Shown here: in pieces, positions 22,168 through 34,831 of the stretch
How positions within the stretch are numbered: position 1 is the first letter of the stretch
How the letters are laid out: every line of letters begins with the position of its first letter
Origin: Craspedostauros australis
Lineage: Eukaryota; Bacillariophyta; Bacillariophyceae; Mastogloiales; Achnanthaceae
Assembly (NCBI GenBank): GCA_026770025.1
Contig: JAMXDE010000013.1
Coordinates: 1,240,001-1,304,000 of the forward strand
DNA: 64,000 bases
Direction: 5' to 3'
Translations under genes and position numbers: made by a program
Notes under the pieces: generated by a model
Told to the model about the DNA's origin: nothing
Database searches by the model: none
The model's input: the letters and a program-made list of their open reading frames with translations, nothing else

Positions 22168-24191
22168 TGGTCCCAATCAGTTGCGCCCAGTGTTTGCAGA
22201 GGTGGTTGCGTCGCGTTGCGTGTGTAGCGCAGGCCAGGATGAGGTCAATTCAGCCTGTTTCGACTCGATCAAGACGAAGCGAAGCGCACTTTCCCGCGAT
22301 AACTGTGACTGCGTTGGTTTGGTTGGGCTTGGCTTGGCTTGGCTTGACGTCGCGTTGTGTATGCTGCGTTGCAACGTGGTGTGTCGTTCACGAGGTAAAG
22401 TGATGTGGAGTGTGCGTATATTAGTACGTGTACTCGTCGTGTGTGGAGATTTGTGCGAGTACTGATGAAGAGGCGAACCAAAGCTCACCACGGCAGACCA
22501 CTGGGGCATGTAAGGGTGTGATGGATGACTTTTGCGTCGTTGCTTGCTTGGTTGGTTTTGTGGTGACTGGCCTTTTCCTTGTGGCAGTTGCTGTTGCTAT
22601 GCAGTTGCTATGCAATACTGCAAGGAGTAGAGCTGCTGCGATTGCTTGGGGCGTTCGATCGCTGGTTAACAACAGGCTCAAGTTGTCTGCGCTGCTCGTG
22701 CGTATGCTTTCCGTGCGGATCAAGGAGGGCGCCAGATGATGGTGAAGGATCCTGTTAATGGATGAATGGCGTTGGCACACAAGTGTGTTGCCTCTCTCTC
22801 TCTCTCTGCGCGCGCGCGCGTGTGTGTGTGTGTGTGTCTACCAATCGAGAGAGGGCTAGGGTTCGTTTGCTTGCTTCTGTTCTATTCTGTTCAGTTACAC
22901 TGCGTTGCTTTGGGTCGCGCTGAATGGAGTTGATCTGATGCTGTGTGATCTCGTTGGAGAGGAACGTTGTCTGATCCGATCTGCCGTGCTGTGCTCTTGC
23001 TTCAACAAATGCAGCTGGCGGCAGGAACTGTGTTGCTGTTGCAGTTGCTTCTTTCTGGTGTTCCTCTTGCTCTTGCTCTTGCTTGACTTTGTTGGAATGG
23101 TATTGTAGCTCGTGTAATAGAACACCATGAACGGATGCACGAGCACAAATCCAAAGACACGCACGCACGCACGCACACGTACGCGCACGAACACAATCAC
23201 GCACACCCACACACGCTCGGTACCGCAAAACCCGCGCAATGCTGCCAAGCCCGACGGCGATAACGTTTGCGATGTAGAGTGTGGGTAGGTCAAGCTAGAT
23301 CCGGGGCCGGAGTTGAGGTTGGAGGGCGAGGGTGTGATACGACTGGATGATGGCGCAAGGATGGAGAGCTGATGACTTGGCTCGGATGGTCGGATTCGAA
23401 GTCTCCGGAGTGTTGCGGATGCGCAGTGTGCATTGATTGTCGCGCAACAAGACAGAACGACGATGTTTCATGTCATGGCAATGCGCCAAGAAAACAAGGA
23501 CTACGTGACAGCTCGTACAACTACATGCGCGTACGCGCGCAACATCGAGACCAAGCGGCTGCGCGCGGAAGTGTCTTGCTGCATTTGTGGTGCGTGTTAG
23601 TTGTCGTACCACCGAGGTCGTGTTTGGGGGTTGCCTCAGAAACAACGGTAAACAAGACATTTACCACTTTTAATGTAAACGTTTTGTCATGTTCAAGGAC
23701 ACGAATCTACTGCAGTTTGATAATACTGCCGCAGCCTACACGCACTTTTGACTGAATGGAGTAAAATTTGAATTCCAAATCACCTTGGTTGGTGCCAACA
23801 AAACCAACCAGAACCACAACTGGGAGACAGAGGACACAGAGGAGACGGAAGTCACAAGTGAGCACAACCCCATGAGACAGGCGAAGCCTTTGTGGGGACG
23901 AACAACATCGACGTCAACACCAACACCAACATTGATGTCGATTGCAGCTATCACCACTACTGCTGCCCTCGTCGCTCTTGATCGTGTCCTCACTTGACGA
24001 CTCTGCGGTATCTCAGCTACGAGAATAATAGTACTTCGTTGTCGGAGTGGCCAATCCCCATCACCAATCATTCGAAGGTGCCCTAATACATCATAGATTC
24101 TATCTCCATCGGTTGGTCGTACGACTATAACACTCGCGTCAGTGGTCGTACCAGCGAAACGCTCCGCAGCGCATCATAGCACGGATCAAAG
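22168..24191. other. divergent promoter region between R3H and TBC-TLDc genes
   Basis: A 2-kb interval with no recognised gene. It contains a compound CT-CG-TG microsatellite (22791-22837) and a CA/CG-rich tract at about 23155-23215. A plus frame at about 22519-22739 has a hydrophobic segment (DFCVVACLVGFVVTGLFLVA) but no homology that I recognise. Both flanking genes point away from it. Confidence 0.5.
22791..22837. repeat. compound (CT)n(CG)n(TG)n microsatellite
   Basis: CT repeats run directly into about six CG and then about nine TG dinucleotides. The CG/TG part is strictly alternating purine-pyrimidine, so it can form Z-DNA. It lies about 620 bases upstream of the R3H start codon. Confidence 0.9.
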
Positions 24192-26317
24192 ATGGACGGG
24201 TCGGACGACCTCCCGCCGCCTCTCATGAGGATGTTCATCAACTCCACGGACACCTTGCAGGCGCGTCAAATCAACCAGTCCATGCCAGCCACATGGAATG
24301 ACAAGCCACCTCTCTTCACCGTCACTGATGACCGCCGACGTTTTCGGCGCAGCGTGGAGGGGGAGGACCCCATCCTCCTCAAGGGTGTAAGTTCAACCAG
24401 TGCACAGTACTCTGTTCTACGCTACTCTCTCTCTCTCTACCGGTAGAGTCTGCATATGTCTCAACTGTATTCGCATACATTCTGAAAAGTGCGTGCCAAC
24501 TAACCTACTCTAATCCTCGCGCACGATTCCTCCGCTCTTCCATTCCTTCATTATTCATCTCTTCATTATTCTTGCATCACTCCATCAAATCACACTGATG
24601 CCAATAACAACCATGGCAACAGATGGTGCGCCAAGGCATCCCCCCGCCGCTGAGATGCGCTGTCTGGCTGTCCAACATCGTGCAGACATGCCATCCCGAT
24701 CAGGAGCAGAAATTGTCTCACGAATATCGAACGTTGGCGAAAGTCCGTGTGCTCGATCACGCCTACGACTCGCTATGGATCTCTGAGAATGCACCGCTGC
24801 TTCAAGCCAAGCCGGAGCTGGCGAAAGCGAAGGCTCCAACGCCAGCGTCCTGGATTACATTTGGCAATCCCAACTTCCCAGAGCAGGTCGAGGACTGTCC
24901 TCCTCAGGGACAGGCCGCAATGCAACGAGTTCTTGCAGCATTGGAATTCGTCCTGGGCGTCGAATATGGACCCATGATACCTTGCCTCGCCATGCATTTC
25001 TTGGGATTCATGAGCGAATCGTACACCTTCACCGCCATCCGTGAGATGGCGCATCATTCCGCGTTTTATTGGCCCCGTAGCGTCGCAGAGGACGTTGCGC
25101 ATTCACGCACGTTCCTGGACGTGTTGAGCAAGCTCCACCCTACTACTGCCGCGACGTTGGAACGCCTGTCCGTTGGTGAAAAACTCGCAAACGCTATCTT
25201 CCACGACATCTTCACAACCATCCTCCCTGAGCAGTACGTACTCAGGATTGTGGACATTTACACCCTGGAGGGCACCAAGAGTTTGTTCCGGTTCGGCGTC
25301 GCGGTCGCGGTGCTCTTCATCAAGGATTGGAAGGGTGTCAAGGTGCACCCGACGGGGGCGTTGGATGACCAGGAGGTGGATATCAACAGCTACTCCTTCT
25401 CGGACGATGCCGATGATTTCTTCCCCAAACTCAGGGAATGGTCACATTCCACATCCTTCAGCTTCGACCTGCTCGTCAAGAAGGCCTACGGCGTACACGG
25501 TCGCGGCGTGAGGAAACGGTATCGCTTTCCACGCCGTCCAATCCTTGCGCGGATTCTGAAATTAGAGGAGGAGTACTATTGCCAGAAAAAGCGGGACGAA
25601 GGCGACGATCTGTCCTCGCTGCCAGTGGCCAGAGCATTGCCGTTGATCGTCAGTGACGATGGCATCCGGGAGGACAGCCCATTCGACAAGGAGCCGACGA
25701 CTGCCAAGCTGGGTGAACCGTCTTGGTTGCGCGTGAAGATCGCAGAATGGCTACCTCTCTCGTTGAGGATGACCAAGATGGATCTTATCTACTCCACGGA
25801 CTTTCATGGCCGGACGCTGGAGACGCTCTACCGCCGCTGCCAAAAGGCCAAGCACACCATCATGCTGGTGGAGCCGTTGTCAGCATCGCACGGCGCCCAC
25901 GCCGTCGGCATGTACGCCTCGCAGGCATGGAAGGCCTCCACGAAGATTTACGGTGACGGCGAATGTTTCTTGTTTCGATTGGCATCAGATGATGACAACG
26001 CGCAGTCGCCATCTCAGTGCTGGAAGTGGAAGCCGAAGGAACGATGCAACTTGCTGGAGGAGGAAGGGCAAGAGGCCGACAACAGCGTGAACAGCAGCAA
26101 CCGCATAGCCTTGCTCGATCAATTCCAAGTGGGAACACGGGAATACATCAGCATGGGCGGCAATCAAGATGGTTCGGCAGGATTGCGATTGAATGAAGAT
26201 CTCACGCGAGCTGAAACGTCCACAGCCGCAGGATTCGAAAACGAACCTTTGGTGGCATCAGGCTTGTTCGAAGTGGGATTGCTGGAAGTGTATCAGCTCG
26301 TACCTTTGTACTCGTGA
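24192..26317 (+). CDS. TBC-TLDc domain protein (TBC1D24-like), two exons
   Basis: Exon 1 is 24192-24386 and exon 2 is 24623-26317. The intron has GTAAGT at 24387 and an ACAG acceptor at 24622. The join is in phase 0, and the protein has 629 residues. Exon 2 begins MVRQGIPPPLRCAVWLSNIV, the start of a TBC (Rab GTPase-activating) domain. That domain runs to about residue 285 and ends around LEGTKSLFRFGVAVAVLF. I do not see a clear IxxDxxR arginine finger, so GAP activity is uncertain, as in animal TBC1D24. The C-terminal third is a TLDc domain: LIYSTDFHGRTLETLYRRC, then GMYASQAWK, GDGECFLFRL and YISMGGNQDGSAGLRLNEDL. TLDc modules occur in oxidation-resistance and V-ATPase-regulating proteins. 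The role is probably in membrane traffic or V-ATPase control. Confidence 0.88.
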
Positions 26318-26368
26318 TGATAAGCTACGGATATGCTACGTACTAATATGAAAGACAGATCGGGCTAC

Positions 26369-26388
26369 AGAGAGAGAGAGAGAGAGAT
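26369..26388. repeat. (AG)n microsatellite in the 3' flank
   Basis: Ten AG units about 50 bases after the TBC-TLDc stop codon, in the short interval shared with the convergent UBAC2-like gene. Confidence 0.9.
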
Positions 26389-26603
26389 TGGTGTATATGA
26401 TAGCACTCGTACTTCTAGTCCGAACAGAAATACATTGTGACGCGATGGCACAGTCAGATCGACTAGAGTACTCTATGCTAAAGAACGAGTAAAATGAAGG
26501 TTACACGATGCGTTACGAGTGCTCCTCGTACCATGTCCGTGCAAAGGCTTCCTCGGATGCAAGTCGGTCTGCGGATCTTCTTCGGGCTGGCATGCATTCG
26601 TCA

Positions 26604-27554
26604 CTACTGAGACAGCAGCTGGTCGGCAGCTCGTTCCACACTGTTGCCACTTCGCTCCAGAGCCCGGACCACGTTCTCGCGGCTGAAACCCATCGACGTG
26701 AGCTGCTGGATAGCATCTTCCGATGGTCCCACCGGTGCTATCGGGGCAGCAGGTCTTCTTCTGTGAGCAATGTTGTTGTTGTTGTTGTTGTTGTTGTTCA
26801 CTGCCATCCCAAATGCATCAGTTGCCGTCCGGTTGCGGCCTCCCACGTGATTTTGCACAAGCGGCGCATACACCGAAGGCGGATCATCCGTCACAAACGA
26901 GAAAAGGTTCGCACCCAGCTTGGTCACAAATGATGGCAACCGGAAGGATGGCAACGTGACGAATGCTGCCGCACCCGCGGCGCCCATCGCCGCCGGCACG
27001 ATCGTTGTCATTCCTCCGCTGCAGATGATGTAGATTGAGAAGATGTATGACAGGATCTTTTCCGAGAACGCAAATCCCAAGACCGACACGAAGTTGGGAT
27101 TCATGCGAGGCGTGTAGCGCTCCATCATGAACAACGCCGCTCCCAGCCACGAGAAGGCCCCGTTGTATCGGGGCGGGACGATGTCCAGTACCACCAAGCC
27201 CAGCACTTCCATGCAGATGGTGAACGCCGTGACGAATCCCAGGAACACCACGAATTTCTCAGAACCGAATTCACGCTCCAAGCGTCGCAGGTGGGTGGCC
27301 ATGCAGAGAACGCCGGTGATGAATTGCGCCGTGGATGCATACAGGAATTTGGAAGTGAGAAAATCGGACCATCGGAATCCGTGGAAGGATCGATGCATCG
27401 TGGATGCGATGTGGCCGCTTCCGCTGCTCGTCCCGCCACTGGAATGACTGAGAACGTTCAGGAACAGCAGAATTAGCATTGAGACCTTCGTGGCGGGTGC
27501 GCCCAGGAACCATGCTTGCTGGTAGGACGACGACGACGACGATGCTGGCGCCAT
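26604..27554 (-). CDS. UBAC2-like rhomboid pseudoprotease with C-terminal UBA domain
   Basis: The protein has 316 residues from ATG 27554 (MAPASSSSSS), preceded on the transcript by a CT/GA tract. It has several hydrophobic segments: about 15-35 (FLGAPATKVSMLILLFLNVLSH), then FITGVLCMATHL, FLGFVTAFTICMEVLGLVVL, and two or three more before residue 200. A charged loop, LRRLEREFGSEKF, matches the family. A poly-Asn run (about nine residues) precedes a UBA domain in the last 40 residues (EDAIQQLTSMGFSRENVVRALER). Animal UBAC2 is an ER-membrane, catalytically inactive rhomboid-like protein of ER-associated degradation. No rhomboid GxSx/His dyad is seen here, which fits a pseudoprotease. Function by homology: binds ubiquitinated ER substrates. 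Confidence 0.83.
   Translation of the reverse strand: MAPASSSSSSYQQAWFLGAPATKVSMLILLFLNVLSHSSGGTSSGSGHIASTMHRSFHGFRWSDFLTSKFLYASTAQFITGVLCMATHLRRLEREFGSEKFVVFLGFVTAFTICMEVLGLVVLDIVPPRYNGAFSWLGAALFMMERYTPRMNPNFVSVLGFAFSEKILSYIFSIYIICSGGMTTIVPAAMGAAGAAAFVTLPSFRLPSFVTKLGANLFSFVTDDPPSVYAPLVQNHVGGRNRTATDAFGMAVNNNNNNNNNIAHRRRPAAPIAPVGPSEDAIQQLTSMGFSRENVVRALERSGNSVERAADQLLSQ
26771..26797. repeat. (GTT)n trinucleotide array coding poly-Asn
   Basis: Nine GTT units, read as AAC on the coding strand, give the Asn run between the membrane part and the UBA domain of the UBAC2-like protein. Confidence 0.9.
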
Positions 27555-27555
27555 G

Positions 27556-27580
27556 GTCTCTCTCTCTCTCTCTCTCTCTT
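27556..27580. repeat. (CT)n tract abutting the UBAC2-like start codon
   Basis: The tract starts one base before the ATG on the transcript (minus strand reads GAGA...C-ATG). It therefore lies in the 5' leader or at the core promoter. Confidence 0.9.
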
Positions 27581-28237
27581 GAGTGCTTCTGATCACAGTG
27601 CCGTAACGCTGGTGTGGTCGTGGGTGTGGTTGTCGCTGCGTTCACGTTTGGGTCTACGTCTGTGGATATGATACTCTCACGGAATGCGTGGGTCTGCTCT
27701 AACACATTGATTGCGGTATGGTAAGTAAGGTAGGGTATTGTTGTGTGCGGCTACAAGCAGTTGTTGTTATTGTTTTTGTTGTGTTCCATTGCGTGTCATT
27801 CGGAGGGGTTTCGGAGTTGTCGCTGTCTTTTTTTCGTCCTCGTCGCCGAAACCCATCGAAAACAGCTTCAGTCTACGATGGCAAACATAGACTTCATCGC
27901 TGACCACGAACTGTGAACCTTTTGATGCTTTGACGCCGTTTTGACTCCGCTTCCTTTGCCGCTGCGCAGGTTACTACCGTAGAGCACGGCTCTCTGCGAG
28001 ACTCTGCCGCTACTATACCAACACTGAGAAAGTACATATTTGCTCTACCGCAATAACATCACAAACAATCCGAACGAACATCCAAACTTCAAGTAGAGTA
28101 CTCCTCGCTCTTGGGCCATACAGACATGCAGGCGTGCATACACACTCGTACATACAATACATACGTATGGTACAGGAGGGCTTACTTCTTCTCTGTGACA
28201 CTGTGCATCAGCTTTAGCATTATGTTGGTGTTCAGAT
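27581..28237. other. intergenic between UBAC2-like and RRP5 genes
   Basis: No gene is seen. It holds the upstream region of the UBAC2-like gene and the 3' flank of RRP5, both on the minus strand. Confidence 0.5.
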
Positions 28238-31200
28238 CTATGACGTCCTCTCGACGAAGGCTCGGGCTGCCTCCTTGACGCGTTGGCAGGACTCTTCCGT
28301 TCCATGCTCTTCCTCGATTCTGTACCACTTCTTGAACAGGCTCTTCATCTGCTTGTCGGAGAGCTTGCGCTTTCCGTCGGTGACAGCCTCGACCCGTTTC
28401 TCGATGGAGTGCCGGGCCGCGGTGACATCGCCGAACTTCACCTCCTTGTCGAGGTAGACGAAGAACAGATCCAGACGCTTTGGATTCTTCGTCGTCAGAC
28501 CATCGAACAACGTGCGTCCTCGTTCGGCGCTGCCTAGTTCGAATTCCAGCTGCGCGAACCTTGTCATCGCCTCGACGTGCTTGTAGGTTGGCAACGAGAG
28601 CAGGGCCCGCTTTAGCAATTCGTGGGCCTCCTGCTGACGCGACACCTCGAGAAGGAACTGCACGTGGGCGATCCACACCTTCTTCTTCGACTTGAACTTC
28701 TTGCACATCTTGGCGAACATGGCGTCTGCTCGCGCGACAGAGTCAGGCGTGGTGCTTGCCTTCACGTCCTTGGCGAGCAGCTCGCAGACGCGGAGATGGA
28801 CGTGCTTGGGGTTGTTGTGCTGGCATGCCCGCTCCATCGTCTTGTTGAGGGTCTCTTCCGTCCCGTACTTCAGCTCCAGCGTCAGCAAGGCAGTCCACAC
28901 GTTGAGCTTCTCCTTCTCCTCGCGGAACTCGATGCGATCGAAGGCTCGTTGCGCCACCTTACGGGCGGCCGGGATATCCGCCATGGACAGGTAGAATGCC
29001 ATGAAGCGGATCCAAAGCTCAGATGAGTTTGGACTGCCGGCAATGAGACGTTCGAAGTCGGCGGCGGTCTCCGGGTTTTCGTCGGCGGTACCATCGGCCA
29101 ACGCCGCTTCTCGCTGGCTGATTTCGCGTTCCTCCTTGCGGCGCAGGGCCTGCTTCTTCTTCGAGCTTGTCTTGGACTTCTTGCCGTCGTCGGCCTCGTC
29201 ATCTGAATCATTGTCGCTGTCGTCGGATTCTGAGTCGTCGCCATCGTTGCTGGTGGCACCAAAGGCAGCGGAAGAGCTCTTGGATACGGAATCCTTCTTG
29301 CCTGGCAACCAATCGAAGCCAACATCGGTGTCCATGTTGTTCTTCCCATTGTCCTCCTCATCATCACTGTCATCGTCGCTGCCGCTATCGTCATCGTCGT
29401 CGCTGTCATCGCTAGAGTCTTGCGCTGCCTTGCTCTTGTTCATCTTCTTGGCGAGCTTGGAGACGAAATTTTCGTCGTCAGAGTCAACAGCGTCGCTGCC
29501 ATCATCGTCATCTTCATTGCCATCGCTGCCGTCGTCACCGTCGCCATCTTCCAAGTCATCGACGTCCATGGCGTCTGAATCGTCATCGGAGTCTTCGTCG
29601 TCGGCAAAGTGGCTGGCCTTCAGACTGAAACCAACTCGCTTCGTTTCGTCATCCTTCTTGACGACCAGGACCTTGACGAGGTCACCAGGATCATACAGAG
29701 CTTCGACGCTCGTGACGTAGGCGTCACTGCACTCGCTCTTATGGGCAAGTCCAGAGATCTCGCTTCCGTCCAAACGGACGAAGACGCCGTACGTTTCGAT
29801 TCTCGTCACAGTTCCCTTGTACTTGCCCTTGATCTCGATGTCGTCGTAGGTCAGCTTGTTATCTTCGTCCAGCATCACCGATTCACGCATGTCTAGGTCA
29901 ACTAGATGCGTGATCGAGTCGAGGGTCTTCTTGCCCTTCTTGGGTGCCTCGCGGACGGACTTGACCTTGCCGACGACCAGCCTGCCCATGGGGAACGCGA
30001 CTTCTGGCTTTTGCAAGAAGCCATCGCAAAGCTCCTTGAGGATGACACGAGCCTGCGTGGTGCGAGAGAGTCGCACGAAGCAACCTTTCTTGTCGGTGTG
30101 GACAACGTAACCTTGGATGGTGTCGCCTTCCTCGGGGATCGGATCGTCATCGAGATCACCCTCCATCCTCTCTTGCCTCAGACTGGCTTCGATTGTTGTG
30201 CTCCCGCGCACAGCCTTCAGCACACGGCAAGACACGTATCTTCCGTGGGCAAATGGACTGTGTGATCGTGGAATGGCGACGATTATCACCATGGCAACAA
30301 CGATGATCGTTCGATGATGTGCACCGAGATGATACGAGGTGCCAGAACACGAGAATGCAGAATACGTAGAAGCATAGCAAAAGTAAATAAGTGAGCCTGC
30401 TGTACAAATTGTCATGCAATCAACAAAGTGTTGTAGTTTCATACAACTGTCGATCCTGTTTCATTGCGACCCATCGAGACAAAATGGCACGGGCCTCTCC
30501 GCACAAAGATCTTTGCTGTTTTGCAATCAACCCGGTCCAAAGAGGACCGGAGCATCACATGCATGGTACCACACAGACCATGATGTTCGCCTCATGCAGG
30601 TTCAGATGCGCGAGCACAACGTGCACACAAGCACAGTGCCAAACACATGCGCAAATGAATATCATCCAAGGGTACACACACAGCCACATCATCCACACAT
30701 CATCCGCGCTCATCAATGGATCATCAACACAGCTGCACATCAACATGGCGACATGTTACCACGACGCGAAAAACAACATCACCATACATACCTGCCGGAA
30801 TCATTTGCACCTTCACCGTCAGAAGTCGATGGTGTGCTTGGACCGTTCGTTTGTTGAGCGGGCGTAGCATTTGTACCGTCATCGTTGTTGCCTGAATTGG
30901 TCTCATTCTTCGACCCAGGTTTACTTCCCTTCATGGCCATGCGGCCAAGAGGCATGTTCACCCACTCGTCGGTACTGTCCAGTTCGCAAATGCAGCAACG
31001 TCCAACAAGTCCACCACGGAAGTCGATCATGACCGACGGGGCTAGCTTTGGATTGGCAGACCTGTTGATCATGCCCGTCAGAACATCTCCACGGCTTGGT
31101 TGGGTCTTGGACTTGGATGACTCGCTCGCGGTGGCACTTGGGAGGCATCCAAGGTACAGCGTCGAACGTTTTCTTCCCTTGCCGTTCTTGCCTCTGTCGT

Positions 31201-34200
31201 CGCTCCCCTTCTTCGATCTTTGGCTGTTCTCGAGCACGTGGCATTTGATGCGCGAACCGATCTTCACCCTTTGTTGCAGCGCATTCAGCACGTCAACATC
31301 ATCCGAAAACTCCAGAGCTGGGATGAATCCATGCACAGCGGGCGAGATTTGGACGTGCAAACCGCGGTTGGCTGTCGCAACGCTGGTGATAATTCCATCG
31401 ACCTCTGCTCCTTTGGGAAGGTCGGTCTCGCTGGCCGCCGTCATGAAAGACCGATCTGTGTCGGTCCAATCGGAGAGCAAGACCGCGTGCATGTTGTTCT
31501 TCTGCTTCTTGACGCTCACGACTACCAGACTCTTCAAGACTTCACCAACCTGGAGGCCATGGAAGGGGTGGTCCTTCGTGATGGTCTTGTTGTTTGGTTT
31601 CTTGGAGGTCTTTGATCGTGATTTCTTGAGGACACCACTTGATGGCAAGACCGGCGATTTCTTGTGAGATGCTTGCATCTCGAAACGAGCGTGCTTCGGC
31701 GACTCGTCATCTACCATGGTGAGTGACGCGTGGTGGAAATTGATCTGCGAGATCTCCAGCTTGTCCACGATGTCCCCGAGCTTGTATGGTGCAGGAGGGG
31801 ACTTCTTGTTCGCTGCGGCAGTTCCGTTGCTGGGAGATGTCTTCCGTGGCAGTTCCGCCGCCGTTTCCAACAGGATTTTGGGTGGCATCTTGGTGTCGTC
31901 GACTGTGACGACACGGGTGACGATGGTACCGTAGAGGGGGAGGTCGATGCCTCGGCTGGTCTTCGGAACAAGGCCCGTCAGACCGTCCAGGAAACGCACG
32001 AAGCCTCCAAAACGCTGATCGATCCTTGTGACATAGCCGAGCAGCTTCGCTCCTTTGTAGAGGTTGGAGGTTGGGTGGGGGACCATGGCTTCGTTGCCAG
32101 TGGTCTCACTGCCGTCGGCTTCGTTGCTTTCGGCCTTGATTGCCGCATCGGAGATGCATGAAACGAGCTTCTTGCGGATGGACAAGACCACCAGGCTGCC
32201 GACCCCGGTCTTGTACTCCACGTCGAGCTTGTTGGGATCCGTCAGAACGATGGCCTGCTGGTTGATCTTCTTGCCAACCTTCAGAACGCCTTCGGCCAGC
32301 TCATCCAGCGCCTCGGGCGACTCGAGGTCGTCTGCGTCGTATTCGTCCAGGAGTTGGTCGTACGGCAGTTTGCACTCGATGTATGAAGGCATCGACGTGA
32401 TCTCTTGATCCTTCAGCAGGTGCTTGGATTTCATGCTGACGATGGCGTAACCAGGGATGGTGCCCACCTTGTTCTTCATCTTTCCCTTGACCAGATGCAA
32501 AATCTTGATGGACTTGGGTGGGATGACGATATTCCTCGTTAGGTGGACGGTCTGCGGGGACGCGTCAGTTCGCACCATATCAACGTCTTTGTCGTCCCCA
32601 GCATCATCTGCTTTCATGCCCAGTGTCAGCTCCCAGAACGTGGACGTGGCATCCATGCTGTCGTCGTCGTGGGCGGCGGCGTCATCGTCCATGTTGTCGA
32701 TATTGCCCCTGCCTTGCGTTTGGACGCGGCACTTGCGATTGAGGACGTAGCATGATACGACATCGCCGACGCTGTAATCCTGCCTGTGATCGTCGATTCC
32801 GAGATCTGCTGCCAACGATCGCTTGGTGACCCGTCCGTAGACCCGGTTGCAGAAGGTGACAAACAAACCTCGATCATCGATCTTCGAGACGTACCCCACA
32901 GCGCGTTGTCCGTGTTTGATGTCTTCGTAGGCTGTGATTGGGTCTACGACTTCCTGCATGAGTCCTCTCTTCGAGGTGAGGAGGCATTTCTTTCTTGCCG
33001 CGTCGACCCAAAGAACTCGCACGTCGATTTTGGCACCGACGGCAAATTTGGCACGCAGGAGCTTCTTGCGGTAACCAGATTCTGCTGTGGTTTCGAAGAG
33101 TTGTAGGGGAGGGATCAGACCGCGCACGTCGGAACCCAAGTTGACCAGCACGCTGCCACCCTCAAGCTGCGCCGAGATGGCAACCTGACGGTAGATACGT
33201 CCTGGTTGGAGGTCGGAATGCGTCAGGACGTGAGCGTCGACCAGGCTCTTGGAACAAGCACCGGAGGCAACGCCGTCAATGAGATTTTGCGTGCTGAGGA
33301 TGCGGACGTCGTGGACGGTTGATGGCGCGAATTCCTTGGTGAAGAGCTGCGCGTCGTTCTCATCAATGGCCTTCGAGATGTGGACGTAGGCCGCGGCGAC
33401 CTTGCGAGAGTCGTGGTAGGCCGGGATGGCTTGCAGATCGCTGTTGACTTTGCTGTGGGCTCTTTCCTTGTTGTGCGATTCGGGGAAGGCCAGCAACGCA
33501 CCGATGCCTGCATCCAGGCGGATGACGCGGCAGCCCTTGATGGTGGAGCCTACTGGTGGGAGTTCGGTGGGTGGCTTCATTTCCACTAGGTGCTGTTGCA
33601 GCGACAGCCGTATCAGCTTTGTGGCGACGTCGACGGCGACGATGCGGGCCGTGAAGGTCTGGACCTTGTTGAAGATGGCCTTCCACTCCGTGCTCTCGTT
33701 GCGTTCGTCGGGGATGAAGTGTCCGCCGATGTGGGAGATCTCGACGGCTCCGCGGAAAGCTTCTCCGAAGAATGTGATGCAAAGTCCATTCCTGGCGAGA
33801 GTGTCGATCTTGGCCTGCACAAGCCATCCTGGGCACAGCGACGAGAGCGGCGGCGGCGAAGTTGGTATCAGCTTCGTCGTGTAGGTCTTTTTGGACAGAG
33901 AGAGCGCTGTGACGGTCTCCTTCTTGTCGGAATTGACGAGGAAATCGTACACCCGTCCCTTCTGGAGGATGAGGTGACCATCAGGAACAGCATCAATCGC
34001 AGCCTGGTCGTTGTCGTCGTCACCGTCGTCGCCCCCGTTCGCAGAGTCTTCGATGACAGTGTATTCACCACGGACAGATCGGAATGGGAGGAAGCCAGTG
34101 CGGTTGTACCCTATGTCGACCAAACAGCCGTGATCCTCGACAGACTTGATCTGACCTCTGATAGGGTAGGTCCTGGACGGTGTGTCCCGTCCGTTGATCA

Positions 34201-34774
34201 ATGACGGCTTCGCGGACACCTGAATCCTCCTGCGCTGCTGCCCTCCCTTGACGTGCTCTGTGACGATCTTGACGACGATGAACGCCATGGACTGGCCGAT
34301 GGCCAGGCACTTGGACAGCGGGGTGCCTCCCTCCTGCAGCAGGTACCCGGTGAGCAGGTTGGGTAGGCTGACGACGGCAAATTCGTCATGGACTTCCCGG
34401 ACAGTTCCAAAGAGCTTGGTGTCCTTGGCGAGCTTGTTGAAGGACAGCGCCTCGATGACGGTCTCCTCCTTCTTGCCATGCCGGCGACGCACGACACCAC
34501 CGCCGCCGACTTCCATCATGGATAGCTTCTTTGACGAATCGGATCCTGAATTGGATTTGGGCGAGGCTGACGAAGACGTCGATGTTTTGCGGCGCTTGGC
34601 GGACGTTTCCGCTGCTGACTTTCCGAAAAGGAAATCGCTGTCGGGACGGACCGCTGTTGCCTTCTTGCTGTCATCCTTCCGTCTCTTCTTTTGGGATTGA
34701 TCATCGGCCTGCTGCGCCTGCTTGTCCGGAGTCTTCGATCGACCTCCACGTGGGAAAGCTGCTTCCATCACCAT
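28238..34774 (-). CDS. RRP5: RRP5/PDCD11 rRNA-processing protein, two exons
   Basis: Exon 1 is 34774-30792 and exon 2 is 30239-28238. The intron of 552 bp has donor GTATGT and acceptor GGAAG. The donor leaves two bases of an Arg codon and the acceptor supplies the third, so the frame is kept (DSG-R-YVSC). The joined protein has 1994 residues. The N-terminus is Lys/Ser-rich and disordered, with nuclear-type basic clusters. Many S1 RNA-binding repeats follow, for example KLFGTVREVHDEFAVVSLPN, TYPIRGQIKSVEDHGCLVDI and VGYVSKIDDRGLFVTF. They end with KGTVTRIETYGVFVRLDGSE in exon 2. A long Asp/Glu/Ser stretch comes next, then HAT/TPR-type helical repeats (ELWIRFMAFYLSMADIPAAR and onward) to the end. 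This is the full RRP5 architecture. RRP5 acts in the nucleolus in early cleavages for both 18S and 5.8S/25S rRNA. It is somewhat longer than the yeast protein. Confidence 0.93.
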
Positions 34775-34787
34775 CGTTGTTGCCGTC

Positions 34788-34831
<44 letters not shown>

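Noticed and set aside
29001..29720. 239-codon plus-strand Ser-rich frame
   Set aside because: Antisense shadow of the acidic Asp/Ser stretch of RRP5. Ser runs arise from reading GAC/GAT repeats in reverse.
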